Assembly (NCBI RefSeq): GCF_000772955.1
Contig: NZ_JPVO01000035.1
Coordinates: 1 to 47,452 of the forward strand
Reading direction: 5' to 3'
DNA from: Ureibacillus sinduriensis BLB-1 = JCM 15800
GTDB taxonomy: Bacteria; Bacillota; Bacilli; Bacillales_A; Planococcaceae
DNA length: 47,452 bases
Made by a program: the position numbers and the translations under genes. Shown piece after piece: positions 37,358 to 46,263 of this stretch. The notes under the pieces are model-generated. The model made no database searches. It saw only the letters and a list, made by a program, of their open reading frames with translations, and had not been told where the DNA came from. The stretch's first letter is position 1. Each line of letters opens with the position of its first letter.

Positions 37358-38374
37358 CTACTCTTTTAAAGCATCCTCCAAGTAAGAAAGATTCACTAAA
37401 CCTTCAATATTGTCTGTCGAAATGTAGCCGGCATCCTTTGAAATCGTCGCCATTTCTTTTAGTATATCTTCTTTCACATCCGTAGTAGGAGATAAGCGAG
37501 CAAATGCCTTTGTTACTTCATCTTTAGATAATTCTTTACCAGTTAGACCCTTTACGTGATCCAGGAAAAGCTGAATGGCTTCTTCGGGGTTTTCGTTAAT
37601 GAAATCAACAGCTTGTGTATATGCTTTAAGTGCTTTTTTCGTTATTTCAGGATTATTGGAAGTGAATGATTTTCGGGCGGTTACGACTGTATTCGTCGAT
37701 TCGCTGCCCCAAGCAAATTCGGATGCATCCAATAATAGTTTGGCATTGCCGTTTGTTTCGATGTTCACACCCCAAGGCTCTTGTGTAGCGGCTGCATCGA
37801 TTTCGCCTTTCAACATTAAAGCTGCAGTATCAGCTGGAGCTTGCTTTATTGTAGTAACGTCGCCATTGCCTGTTGAACTGGCTGTTAAATTGGCTTCTTG
37901 CAGGGATTTCATCAAGCCAACGTCTTGTGTACTGCCGAATGTAGGGACAGCAACTTTCTTTCCTTTTAAATCTTCCACACTGTTAATGCCGGAATCATTT
38001 CCGACAACTAGAACAGCTCCACCATTAACTGCTCCTGCAATAATTTCATGTTCCGGATTTTTTACATATGTGTTTAAAGCAGGCGTCGGACCTACAGTGC
38101 CAATGTCAATGGAATTTGTGGACATTGCTTCCATGAATGCCGATCCATCATTGAAAGTGCTTGTAGCGATTTGGATATCGTCGCCAAATTGTTCGTCGAA
38201 GTAGCCTTTTTCAAGCGCAACAATGGACGAGATATGTGTCATGTTTGGAAAATAGCCGATATGAACTTCAGTAACGGAATCTTTTTCACTGTTCTCTTCC
38301 TCGCCACCACCGCAGGCAGCCAAAACTGCTATTAATATAGTTAAAATGGATAAAAATATAAGATTCTTTTTCAT
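37358..38374 (-). CDS. Sulfonate/taurine-type ABC transporter binding lipoprotein
   Basis: A 338-residue binding protein of the SsuA/TauA (NMT1-like) family, predicted to deliver aliphatic sulfonates or a related small anion to its permease. The lipobox is LAAC with lipidated C21, followed by a glycine/acidic linker. HIGYFPNMTHISSIVALEKG near residue 43 and the later PWGVNIETNGNAKL region fit the family. It follows the permease by 15 bases. cysK downstream supports a sulfur role, though related transporters carry nitrate or thiamine precursors. Confidence 0.82.
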   Translation of the reverse strand: MKKNLIFLSILTILIAVLAACGGGEEENSEKDSVTEVHIGYFPNMTHISSIVALEKGYFDEQFGDDIQIATSTFNDGSAFMEAMSTNSIDIGTVGPTPALNTYVKNPEHEIIAGAVNGGAVLVVGNDSGINSVEDLKGKKVAVPTFGSTQDVGLMKSLQEANLTASSTGNGDVTTIKQAPADTAALMLKGEIDAAATQEPWGVNIETNGNAKLLLDASEFAWGSESTNTVVTARKSFTSNNPEITKKALKAYTQAVDFINENPEEAIQLFLDHVKGLTGKELSKDEVTKAFARLSPTTDVKEDILKEMATISKDAGYISTDNIEGLVNLSYLEDALKE

Positions 38375-38389
38375 TTGTTCTTCTCCTTA

Positions 38390-39172
38390 TTAGGTAGTCA
38401 AAATACCCCATTTTCTTAATACGAAACGTTCAATTCTCACGAAGATAAAATTATCGATAAAGGAACCAATAACTCCGATAATGATCATGATACTAAAAAT
38501 TAGATCCATGGCTTGGATGGAGCGGCCCAAGTCAAGCAGTGTCCCGAGACCACCACTGCCACCAAGCAATTCCCCTGCTAAAACAGCTCGCCAAGCCAAT
38601 GCCCAGGCTAAACGTAAACCTGCAATTTGCTGAGGTATCGTTGATTTGAAGATGACTGTACGGAACAAGTGGATACCGGTCGATCCCATGGTGCTGGCCA
38701 CACGAATCAATAAAGGAGGAACGCTTTTAAAAGCGGTGCTCGATGTAATGGTAATGGAAAGAGCAGCCCCTAAAATGACGATGAAAATAACCGATCCCAC
38801 ACCTAGGCCGAACCATAATATGGCTAAAGGCATCCAAACAATATTTGGTATTGCCTGCAGGCTCGTTACAAAAAAGCCAAGTGTATCGTCGACAATTTTA
38901 TATTTATAGATAAGGAAGCCCAGAACAAATCCAATGACTACCGCGATGAAGAAGCCGATAAATAGTCGGATCAATGAAGAACCGGTTGCTTCCAATAATT
39001 GACCATCTATAATGCCGTTTACTAACGTTTTTAGAACCGTGACGCCACCGGGATCATTTGGAATGATTAATGGTGGCCACATAAAAGCAGGGAATACATC
39101 GAATTTAGATATCGCTTCCCATATTGTTATTAGGATCAACACGAAGATCGTCCGTCTTAAGAGCGTAATCAC
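38390..39172 (-). CDS. Sulfonate/taurine-type ABC transporter permease
   Basis: A 260-residue BPD-type permease with about six helices, of the SsuC/TauC group. It has the early segment WEAISKFDVFPAFMWPP and an EAA-like loop, MGSTGIHLFRTVIFKSTIPQ, near residue 163. LRLAWALAWRAVLAGEL follows, as in SsuC proteins. The start is GTG 39172 with AAGGAGGA 8 bases upstream. It overlaps the end of the ATPase gene by 68 bases, an unusually long but plausible overlap. Confidence 0.87.
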   Translation of the reverse strand: MITLLRRTIFVLILITIWEAISKFDVFPAFMWPPLIIPNDPGGVTVLKTLVNGIIDGQLLEATGSSLIRLFIGFFIAVVIGFVLGFLIYKYKIVDDTLGFFVTSLQAIPNIVWMPLAILWFGLGVGSVIFIVILGAALSITITSSTAFKSVPPLLIRVASTMGSTGIHLFRTVIFKSTIPQQIAGLRLAWALAWRAVLAGELLGGSGGLGTLLDLGRSIQAMDLIFSIMIIIGVIGSFIDNFIFVRIERFVLRKWGILTT

Positions 39173-39956
39173 TGCCTAATTCCTCCTTCAGCACTTTTTC
39201 CATTTCTTGTTCAAGCTCTGTTAATATCCGATTCTCTAAATGTACTAAAATACTGTCTGAAGAAGTGCGGGGTCGTGCAGCTTGTACAGGGAAAATGTTC
39301 TTAATTCCGCCAGGCCGTGTCTTCATTAGTACAATTCGGTCTGATAAGACTACAGCCTCTCGAATATTATGAGTTACAAAAATGATTGTTTTACCGGTTT
39401 CGCGCCAAAGCTTATCGAGCTCCATATGCAATACCATCCGCGTTTGTTCATCCAAAGCAGCAAATGGTTCATCCATGAGGAGAATCTCTGGATCCGTCAC
39501 CAATGCTCGCGCGATGGCAACCCGCTGTTTCATGCCCCCAGATAGTTCATGGGGAAGGGCGTGGGCAAATTTTCCAAGGTGCACTTTTTGGAGCCAGTCC
39601 AGTGCCCGTTCTTTTGCTTCTTGCTTTGGCACCTTTTTAATAAGGAGACCGTACATAACATTATCGAGAACACTCATCCAAGGGAATAAGCCGGATTCTT
39701 GGAAAACGACAATTCGATCATTGCCCGGGCCTTTAATCGGTTTATTATTGACCAGCAAGCTTCCGGAAGTCTCTTTTTCTAGTCCTGCAACTATATTTAA
39801 AAGCGTGGATTTTCCGCAACCAGATGGGCCCAATAACGAAACAAACTCACCCTTTTTTATCGATAATGTAACATCGTCCAATGCAATTGTTGGTGCATGG
39901 TCTTTTCTCTGAAACTCTTTATGAACATTTTGAAGAATAATATGTTCCTCAGCCAA
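39105..39956 (-). CDS. Sulfonate/taurine-type ABC transporter ATPase
   Basis: The energising ATPase of the importer, 283 residues, of the SsuB/TauB group. Walker A is GPSGCGKST, the Q-loop reads VFQESGLFPW, the signature is LSGGMKQR, and Walker B is ILLMDEPFAALD. An extended C-terminus of about 50 residues follows the core. I start it at TTG 39956, which has GGGAGG about 8 bases upstream; ATG 39971 overlaps that site. First gene of the leftward operon, divergent from the Crp/Fnr regulator. No ssuD monooxygenase gene is nearby. Confidence 0.88.
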   Translation of the reverse strand: MAEEHIILQNVHKEFQRKDHAPTIALDDVTLSIKKGEFVSLLGPSGCGKSTLLNIVAGLEKETSGSLLVNNKPIKGPGNDRIVVFQESGLFPWMSVLDNVMYGLLIKKVPKQEAKERALDWLQKVHLGKFAHALPHELSGGMKQRVAIARALVTDPEILLMDEPFAALDEQTRMVLHMELDKLWRETGKTIIFVTHNIREAVVLSDRIVLMKTRPGGIKNIFPVQAARPRTSSDSILVHLENRILTELEQEMEKVLKEELGSDYALKTDDLRVDPNNNMGSDI

Positions 39957-40105
39957 AACAAAACCTCCCATTCTGATAAAACATAGTGTTATACTAAGGT
40001 TTAATTAGTTTTCATTTTATGTGTTGTTATTTAATCTTTCTGTCACTTTTGTTACAAATATTCAGAATAATACTAATAATCAAGGTGTTTAAGGAGGGAT
40101 ATGAA
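39957..40105. promoter_or_regulatory. Divergent control region of the sulfonate operon and Crp-family regulator
   Basis: 149 bases of AT-rich sequence. A near-palindrome TGTCAC-TTTT-GTTACA at about 40041-40056 resembles a Crp/Fnr-type half-site pair and sits on the regulator's side. TATAAC on the minus strand near 39990 could be the -10 of the ABC operon. Confidence 0.4.
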
Positions 40106-40708
40106 ATGATAAGGGAGCTTGAAAAGTATAGTAAAAAAATGTATGTAAATAAAGGGCAGACGATTTATCAGACAGGGGATCCCATCAATACTGTTTATTT
40201 TCTGAGCCATGGACTCGTAAAATTAGCTGAGGATGGGGAGGATGGACAGCCAGTCACTATCGTACTCCTGCAAGAAGGGGAGATGTTCGGTTTCTTGGAT
40301 CGCTTAAATAATCATTCCGAGCATACCCAGTATTCAGTAGCATTGACCGACTGTAGCCTTCTATCATACCCTGTTGACGTTTTATTAGAACATCTGGATA
40401 AACTTTCGGCTATTGAAAAGGCATTGTTTTATTCGTTAGTTAGGCAATTAGCAGAAGCAAAACAATTGGTATATGTGCACTCAAAAATGACTGTGCCGGA
40501 AAGAATAAGCTGGTTCTTGATAAGACTCGCCAAAATGGAAAACGGGGTAGCTACGATCAGTATCCCGTTAACTCACGAGGAAATTTCCTATATGGTTGGA
40601 TGTAGCCGGCAGAAGGTAACCACTTACCTCAGCAAATGGAAGAAAGAAGGAATAATTCAATATGACCGTGGTTATATCCAATTGGTTGATGTAGACCAGC
40701 TCCGCTGA
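40106..40708 (+). CDS. Crp/Fnr family transcriptional regulator
   Basis: A 200-residue regulator with an N-terminal cyclic-nucleotide-binding-like beta barrel (about 10-120) and a C-terminal winged helix, with LTHEEISYMVGCSRQKVTTY as the DNA-reading helices near residue 152. It lacks the N-terminal cysteine cluster of FNR, so it is not an obvious oxygen sensor. Whether it binds a ligand cannot be told. ATG 40106 has AAGGAGGG 7 bases upstream. It is divergent from the sulfonate ABC operon and is a natural candidate to control it. Followed by its own terminator. Confidence 0.88.
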   Translation: MIRELEKYSKKMYVNKGQTIYQTGDPINTVYFLSHGLVKLAEDGEDGQPVTIVLLQEGEMFGFLDRLNNHSEHTQYSVALTDCSLLSYPVDVLLEHLDKLSAIEKALFYSLVRQLAEAKQLVYVHSKMTVPERISWFLIRLAKMENGVATISIPLTHEEISYMVGCSRQKVTTYLSKWKKEGIIQYDRGYIQLVDVDQLR

Positions 40709-40716
40709 AAGATAAA

Positions 40717-40744
40717 AACCCCCATGTGTCTTCACATGGGGGTT
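40717..40744 (+). terminator. Terminator of the Crp-family gene
   Basis: AACCCCCATGTG and CACATGGGGGTT pair perfectly around a 4-base loop. Confidence 0.9.
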
Positions 40745-40813
40745 ACAATTTAATACTATTCGAAACGATCGGTAATCATAACCCAAGCCAACTCTCGGTC
40801 GAGTTATGCAATT

Positions 40814-41902
40814 TTAATAGAAACTTTGCTCCAAGTCTGAGTTTTTTTCATTACTATGGTAGCTTCGGTAAGAGACGATTAAAGTATCTAGATGCTCCAA
40901 GTTTTCTTCGTAATCCAACAAACGGGAGAAGATATAGAACAAGTGATAACTTGAAAATTCTTCTTCGCCTTCCCTCTTTTGTTCAAAAGCAATTTGCTGG
41001 ATTAGCTGCTCCATAACATCTACATACTTCTTGTCCTGTTCATCAAACCATTTGGAATGCTCCGGTTTCAATTTCCCAGTGAACTTTAGGAGCAATTGTT
41101 CATGGAAAGTGAGTAAGAAGTCCAATCGTTCTTGTACCATGCCCCTGAAATGGCCAGGCAAATTCGCGATCTCATTTTCATGCTTATGCAAACGGTGCAG
41201 GAGCTCCAGGCTTTTTTTCGTTGTTATAATCATTTGGCGATATAGAACGAGTTTACGGGCTTGTATAAATCGTTTTTTCTTCGAGTAATGCCGTTCTTCT
41301 TTGTAGAAGTCATACATTTTTTCAACATCGCTAAGCCGATCCTGAAACTTGCTCAGTGCAGCTTTGGTGGATGTATGCTCGGATGCTTGCCTCGCTGCAA
41401 GTCGAGTCCATCGAATAATATCATCTTGTAATGAATCGATTGTTGTAAATAACTTGATTTCATATCGAGGTGGAAGAAATACTAAATTGACGATAAAGGC
41501 TGCAAATACCCCGACCATGACTGTTAGAAATCGAATGATGCCGAATTCCAAAAAGTCGTCACCTTCAAATATCATGATAGCTACTACCGTTACAAGTGCT
41601 AACGATATCGAACTATCCAGTTTGAACTTTCTCATAAGTCCAATCACTATGATGGCTGCAATCCCGATTGCGACAATATGATGACCAAAAATTAAACCGA
41701 ATAGCACGGCGACTGTAGCACCGATGATATTCCCCTGTATTTGTTCTATGATGGACAAATAAGAGCGGTAAATAGACGGTTGGATGGCAAAAATTGCAGC
41801 AATCCCGGCGAAAACAGGAGAAGGTAAGTTTAGTAAGTCTGCTAGAAAAAGTGCAAATACAATGGCTACACCTGTTTTTAGTACACGGGCACCTAATTGC
41901 AT
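40814..41902 (-). CDS. ygaE: FUSC/aromatic acid exporter family membrane protein (YgaE-like)
   Basis: A 362-residue protein: an N-terminal membrane domain of about six helices (first 150 residues, starting MQLGARVLKTGVAIVFALFL) and a long soluble helical C-terminal domain. This is the layout of the DUF939/ArAE_1 family, linked to efflux of aromatic acids; the substrate is unknown. I start it at ATG 41902 with GAGAGGG upstream, since the open frame before it runs through a CCCCGC/GCGGGG hairpin (41938-41954). In B. subtilis a protein of this type sits beside the hemL-type gene gsaB, as here. Confidence 0.78.
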   Translation of the reverse strand: MQLGARVLKTGVAIVFALFLADLLNLPSPVFAGIAAIFAIQPSIYRSYLSIIEQIQGNIIGATVAVLFGLIFGHHIVAIGIAAIIVIGLMRKFKLDSSISLALVTVVAIMIFEGDDFLEFGIIRFLTVMVGVFAAFIVNLVFLPPRYEIKLFTTIDSLQDDIIRWTRLAARQASEHTSTKAALSKFQDRLSDVEKMYDFYKEERHYSKKKRFIQARKLVLYRQMIITTKKSLELLHRLHKHENEIANLPGHFRGMVQERLDFLLTFHEQLLLKFTGKLKPEHSKWFDEQDKKYVDVMEQLIQQIAFEQKREGEEEFSSYHLFYIFSRLLDYEENLEHLDTLIVSYRSYHSNEKNSDLEQSFY

Positions 41903-42046
41903 GGAAAAATTCGCCCTCTCTTTTTTAAAATACTTTACCCCGCACAAAGCGGGGAAATCACATTACTTTACCTAATTTTCTCACTTGGGTCAACTAGTTT
42001 AATGTATATAAATTGCATCGAAAATATTAATGAAAACTTCTTCCTA

Positions 42047-43336
42047 TTATTTTAATTGTGAAAAAGCATAATCAACCGCTGCAATTGTTTCTATGATATC
42101 TACCTCTTTATGTTCTGTTGTCAGGAACCACGCTTCGTATTTGGATGGAGCCAGATTAACTCCTTTAGACAACATTAATTTAAAGAATCGCCCGAACATT
42201 TCACCATCGGAATTTTCCGCTTGTTCATAGTTTTCTACTTTTTCATTTGTAAAATAAAGAGTCAATGCACCTTTTAACCGGTTAACTGAAATTGTGACAC
42301 CGTGTTTTTTCGCAGCTTCCAATATCCCATTTTCTAATAGGGCACCAAGACGATCCATTTCCTCATACACACCAGGTTGTTTCAACACTTCAAGGCAAGC
42401 TATTCCTGCGAGCATGGAGGCAGGGTTTCCAGCCATTGTTCCAGCTTGGTATGCAGGTCCGAGGGGAGCAACAGTTTCCATTACTTCTTTGCGGCCACCA
42501 TAAGCACCAATCGGTAATCCACCGCCAATAATTTTGCCCATTGCAGTTAAATCCGGACTTAAGCCGAGTAAATCTTGAGCAGCACCATAATGGAAACGAA
42601 ACGCAGTAATCACTTCGTCATGTATCGTTAATGCACCTTTTTCTTTTGCCATGGCATGAACAAATTCTAAAAATCCTGGTTTAGGCTCTACGATACCGAA
42701 GTTCCCTACAATCGGTTCGATCAGGATGGCAGCAACTTCATCGCCCCATTTATCCATCGCCAATTGGAATTGTTCCTTATTGTTAAAAGGTACTGTTATG
42801 ACTTCCGTAGCTACTGCAACGGGAACTCCGGCAGAATCAGGTGAACCGAGCGTTGCGGGTCCTGATCCGGCAGCAACGAGCACTTGATCGAAGTGTCCAT
42901 GGTAGCAGCCGGCAAATTTAATGATTTTTGTACGGCCAGTATATGCGCGTGCGACACGTACAGTTGTCATAACTGCTTCAGTACCGGAATTAGTGAAGCG
43001 TACTTTATCCAATGAAGGAATCGCATCCTTCAGCATTTTGGCAAACTTCACTTCATGCTCTGTAGGCGTTCCGTATAATACCCCGGTTTCCGCTGCCAAG
43101 GTGATGGCTTTTGCGATATGTGGGTGGCCGAATCCAGTAATAATCGGACCGTATGCGGCTAAGTAGTCAATGTAGCGATTACCATCTACATCCCAGAAGT
43201 ACGCACCTTTCCCTTTTGCCATGACAACAGGTGCGCCGCCCCCAACCGCTTTATACGAACGTGATGGGCTATTAACGCCCCCTACGATATGCTCCAATGC
43301 TTGGATCTGGATTTCTTCAGATTTTGTATGATTCAT
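42047..43336 (-). CDS. hemL: Glutamate-1-semialdehyde 2,1-aminomutase
   Basis: Converts glutamate 1-semialdehyde to 5-aminolevulinate for heme synthesis. The 429 residues have the class III aminotransferase core: [27 protein letters not shown], and the PLP lysine K268 in [13 protein letters not shown]-terminal [15 protein letters not shown] is the family's start. ATG 43336 has GAGGAGG 8 bases upstream; the 20 codons before it include the ribosome binding site. It corresponds to the second B. subtilis paralogue GsaB by position (next to bcp and perR) and not to the hemAXCDBL operon copy. PerR control of heme genes is known in Bacillus, but I see no PerR box here. Confidence 0.93.
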   Translation of the reverse strand: MNHTKSEEIQIQALEHIVGGVNSPSRSYKAVGGGAPVVMAKGKGAYFWDVDGNRYIDYLAAYGPIITGFGHPHIAKAITLAAETGVLYGTPTEHEVKFAKMLKDAIPSLDKVRFTNSGTEAVMTTVRVARAYTGRTKIIKFAGCYHGHFDQVLVAAGSGPATLGSPDSAGVPVAVATEVITVPFNNKEQFQLAMDKWGDEVAAILIEPIVGNFGIVEPKPGFLEFVHAMAKEKGALTIHDEVITAFRFHYGAAQDLLGLSPDLTAMGKIIGGGLPIGAYGGRKEVMETVAPLGPAYQAGTMAGNPASMLAGIACLEVLKQPGVYEEMDRLGALLENGILEAAKKHGVTISVNRLKGALTLYFTNEKVENYEQAENSDGEMFGRFFKLMLSKGVNLAPSKYEAWFLTTEHKEVDIIETIAAVDYAFSQLK

Positions 43337-43367
43337 TTGTAAAGCCTCCTCATTCATTTCATTTCCT

Positions 43368-43396
43368 ATTGTAGACCTATTCAAAGCGAATGCCAA
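43368..43396 (-). promoter_or_regulatory. Promoter of hemL
   Basis: On the minus strand TTGGCA, a 17-bp spacer and TACAAT. Confidence 0.65.
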
Positions 43397-43401
43397 AGAA
43401 T

Positions 43402-43430
43402 TTGAAAGTCATACCCGTCTTTTGTACGAT
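43402..43430 (+). promoter_or_regulatory. Promoter of bcp
   Basis: TTGAAA, a 17-bp spacer and TACGAT. It lies back to back with the hemL promoter, five bases apart. Confidence 0.6.
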
Positions 43431-43451
43431 AGAGAAAAGGGAGGAATATTT

Positions 43452-43910
43452 ATGGAATCGTTAGTGAATATGGGAGCACCAGACTTTACATTATATAATG
43501 AAAAAGAAGAGGAAGTATCCTTAAGGGATTATCGAGGTAAAAAGGTTGTCCTGTATTTTTACCCAAAGGATATGACGCCTGGCTGTACGACGGAAGCGTG
43601 TGATTTCCGCGACCACCATGAGGAATTTGTTGGTTTGAATACTGTCATTCTTGGTGTCAGTGGTGATGAGTCGAGCAAGCATACAAAATTCATCGAAAAA
43701 TACGGTTTACCTTTCTCTTTGTTGGTTGATGAAAATCATGAAGTTGCAAAAAAGTACGGAGTTTGGGTATTAAAGAAAATGTACGGGCGTGAATTCATGG
43801 GAATTGAACGTGCTACATTCCTTATCAATGAAGAGGGGATTGTCGAAAAGGAATGGAAGAAAGTAAAAGTGAAAAATCATATCGAGGAAATTTTGAACAG
43901 TTTGCGCTAA
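43452..43910 (+). CDS. bcp: Thioredoxin-dependent peroxiredoxin, Bcp type
   Basis: Reduces hydrogen peroxide and organic peroxides using thioredoxin. The 152 residues have the peroxidatic cysteine C45 in YPKDMTPGCTTEACDF and the resolving cysteine C50, the atypical two-cysteine pattern of the Bcp/PrxQ group. ATG 43452 has GGGAGGA 7 bases upstream. Corresponds to B. subtilis ygaF. It sits between hemL and perR, consistent with a local oxidative-stress theme. Confidence 0.95.
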   Translation: MESLVNMGAPDFTLYNEKEEEVSLRDYRGKKVVLYFYPKDMTPGCTTEACDFRDHHEEFVGLNTVILGVSGDESSKHTKFIEKYGLPFSLLVDENHEVAKKYGVWVLKKMYGREFMGIERATFLINEEGIVEKEWKKVKVKNHIEEILNSLR

Positions 43911-43951
43911 TGAAAGTTTCAGAACGCATTATTTGATTGGGAGGGGAAAAA

Positions 43952-44899
43952 ATGAAAGTTTATTTTACTTTTGATTCTAGACCGGATTTACAAAAGCAAC
44001 TGACAGAACAATTTCCAGAAGTTGAGTTTGCTTTTCGTAAAGGGATTGTCGATGGGGATTTGGAAACAGCTGAAGTAATCGTTACATACGGAGAAGATTT
44101 AACCGAAGAGCATATTTTTAAGGCCCACAATTTGAAATGGATTTTTGTCGCTTCGGCTGGAGTTGAAAAAATGCCCAAAAATGCCATTGCCGAAAGGAAT
44201 ATTCTTGTATCGAATGTACGGGGAATCCATAAAAAACCGATGACCGAATCGATCCTCGCGCATATTTTAGCCATAAAACGTGTATTGCCAACGATATATA
44301 CTAACCAACGCAATAAAGTATGGGACAAAAGAGGGGGGCACCCGACAGAACTTAATGGAAGTACGGCACTCATCATTGGTCCTGGTGCTATTGGTGGGGA
44401 GATAGGAAGACTGCTGCAAGCATTTGAAGTATATACAATTGGCTGTAACCGAAGTGGGAATCCGGCGGACTATATGAATGAAACATATCGTATTGATGAT
44501 CTAGTCGAGCATTTGCCAAAAGCGGATATAGTCATCTCCGTTTTGCCAAGTACGGATGAGACCGAACATTTAATAGGGTACGAGCACTTTCAAGTAATGC
44601 GGGACAATGCACTCTTTATGAATTTCGGCAGAGGGAATTTAGTCGAGACAAATGTGCTAATTCGCGCATTGGTAGAAAAACAGATTGGCCATGCGGTGCT
44701 TGATGTCTTTGAAGAAGAGCCGCTTCCTCTTGATAGCAGACTTTGGGATATGGATAACGTAACAATCTCTCCGCATTGTTCAAGTCACTCATCCCGTTAT
44801 TTGGAAAGGAGCCTGGAAATTTTTATACCTAGCTTGAAGAAGTATTTGGGCGGCGATATGGATATTGAGAATAAAATGGATATTTTACGTGGCTATTGA
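43952..44899 (+). CDS. D-2-hydroxyacid dehydrogenase (NAD-dependent)
   Basis: A 315-residue oxidoreductase of the D-isomer 2-hydroxyacid dehydrogenase family. The nucleotide loop is GPGAIGGEIGRLL near residue 137. Catalytic residues are in place: arginine in NFGRGNLVET, glutamate in FEEEPLPLDS, and histidine in ISPHCSSHS. The divergent form, with short catalytic loops, resembles GhrA/YoaD-like reductases acting on glyoxylate or hydroxypyruvate; the substrate is not readable. ATG 43952 has GGGAGGGG 6 bases upstream. It lies 41 bases after bcp and may be cotranscribed with it. Confidence 0.85.
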   Translation: MKVYFTFDSRPDLQKQLTEQFPEVEFAFRKGIVDGDLETAEVIVTYGEDLTEEHIFKAHNLKWIFVASAGVEKMPKNAIAERNILVSNVRGIHKKPMTESILAHILAIKRVLPTIYTNQRNKVWDKRGGHPTELNGSTALIIGPGAIGGEIGRLLQAFEVYTIGCNRSGNPADYMNETYRIDDLVEHLPKADIVISVLPSTDETEHLIGYEHFQVMRDNALFMNFGRGNLVETNVLIRALVEKQIGHAVLDVFEEEPLPLDSRLWDMDNVTISPHCSSHSSRYLERSLEIFIPSLKKYLGGDMDIENKMDILRGY

Positions 44900-45015
44900 G
44901 AATGTTTGGATGAGAAAGTCGCTGAATATTCCTTATGCTAATAATACTAAATGTTTAATATTGTTAATTTTTTATGATTCGTCGTGTTGAAATATCAGTA
45001 GAAGGTATGGAATTG

Positions 45016-45061
45016 TTGACTACATTCAGTATTTTGGGTACACTATTTATAACTATTATAA
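45016..45061 (+). promoter_or_regulatory. perR promoter with PerR box
   Basis: TTGACT (45016-45021), a 17-bp spacer and TACACT (45039-45044). The site TTATAACTATTATAA (45047-45061) matches the PerR consensus at all but one defined position and covers the predicted transcription start, as expected for autorepression. Confidence 0.75.
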
Positions 45062-45093
45062 ATTAAGAATTGAGTAGAAAGAGGTGCATGGCG

Positions 45094-45540
45094 ATGTCTG
45101 AAATGCATTTGAAAGATGCCCTAGACACGTTAAAGACAACTGGTGTAAGAATTACTCCGCAGCGTCATGCTATTTTGGAATATTTAATTGAAACAATGAC
45201 ACATCCAACTGCAGATGAAATATATAAAGCTCTAGAAGGCAAGTTTCCCAATATGAGTGTAGCAACTGTTTACAACAACCTACGTGTATTCCGTGAATCA
45301 GGTTTAGTAAAGGAACTAACATATGGAGATGCAGCAAGTCGATTTGATTTCATTACAAATGACCATTATCACATGATTTGTGAATCCTGTGGAAAGATTG
45401 TTGATTTCCATTACCCCGGTTTAAACGAAGTAGAGCAATTTGCATCACATGTAACAGGCTATAAAGTACATTCTCATCGTTTGGAAGTATACGGTACTTG
45501 TCAAGAGTGTATTGAAAATGTGGGAAAACAAGTTTTGTAA
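45094..45540 (+). CDS. perR: Peroxide-responsive repressor PerR
   Basis: A Fur-family repressor that senses hydrogen peroxide by iron-catalysed oxidation of histidines and controls oxidative-stress and iron genes. All ligands fall at the same numbers as in B. subtilis PerR: regulatory metal residues H37, D85, H91, H93 and D104, and structural zinc cysteines C96, C99, C136 and C139. This numbering also fixes the start at ATG 45094, which has AAAGAGGTG 7 bases upstream, over ATG 45088. The 148 residues are normal. The winged helix includes [14 protein letters not shown] and [13 protein letters not shown]. Target sites in this window lie before perR and before pfeT. Confidence 0.97.
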   Translation: MSEMHLKDALDTLKTTGVRITPQRHAILEYLIETMTHPTADEIYKALEGKFPNMSVATVYNNLRVFRESGLVKELTYGDAASRFDFITNDHYHMICESCGKIVDFHYPGLNEVEQFASHVTGYKVHSHRLEVYGTCQECIENVGKQVL

Positions 45541-45550
45541 ATGAGGCTCC

Positions 45551-45581
45551 AGCCTAGTGACGGTATGTTGCTAGGTTTTTT
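45551..45581 (+). terminator. Terminator of perR
   Basis: CCTAG (45553-45557) pairs with CTAGG (45571-45575) and is followed by six T. The stem is short. Confidence 0.55.
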
Positions 45582-45665
45582 ATTTTGGTTGGTTTTAGTT
45601 TGGCCGGGATAACTATGAGAGTCTGAAATGCTAGTCCGCCGCGCGCAAAGCAAATAATTGAATGA

Positions 45666-45692
45666 AAAAGCCGACCCTTCTTAGGAGTCGAC
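45666..45692 (-). terminator. Terminator of ygzB
   Basis: On the minus strand GTCGAC and GTCGGC arms (one G-U pair) precede a run of five T. Confidence 0.6.
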
Positions 45693-45697
45693 TACGT

Positions 45698-46045
45698 TCA
45701 TCTTTTTTTATTATAATCTTGATCAAACTCTTTACCCTCTAAAGATGGATCTAGCGTAAGGGGTTCGTTGCAGTACATACACATATCAACACGGCCGAGT
45801 ACTTTCGTGTGTCTTTGGCAATTCGGGCAAACGACCTGAACGGCCTTTGTCGATAGCAGACCAATCCATCCATATACGGCTGTACTACCAATAATGCATA
45901 GTAACCCTAGCGTCATAAAGATGATAACCAATAGTTGATTTTCACGGAAGAAAATTGCCCCGTACATAATAACGAAACCGATGAAAATTAATGATAGGGC
46001 GAATGAGCGGATTTTATTTATTTTATTTTTATATGTTTTTGCCAT
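45698..46045 (-). CDS. ygzB: YgzB family membrane protein (UPF0295/DUF2614)
   Basis: A 115-residue protein with two membrane helices (about 13-32 and 40-62) and a cytoplasmic zinc-ribbon-like tail. The tail cysteines form two CxxC pairs, [13 protein letters not shown] and MCMYCNEPL. Unknown function. The location next to perR and ygxA matches B. subtilis. The C-terminus is highly charged. Confidence 0.9.
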   Translation of the reverse strand: MAKTYKNKINKIRSFALSLIFIGFVIMYGAIFFRENQLLVIIFMTLGLLCIIGSTAVYGWIGLLSTKAVQVVCPNCQRHTKVLGRVDMCMYCNEPLTLDPSLEGKEFDQDYNKKR

Positions 46046-46263
46046 AATTCTTTAGCCTCCCAATCTAGATTCTACTATAACATAGAACGTTTTCATTTGA
46101 GGATAAGAAAGTATAGAAATTTTTAAGGTTTGATTCATAATAGATAAGTAGTGACTGTGAATGGAAGCACAAGTTCTTCCGTCTGGTAATAGTGGAAAGA
46201 AGGATTCTTTTTGTGGATGTCGAAAAAACAAATTATCGCAAACGAAATTTAGGAGGATTATAA

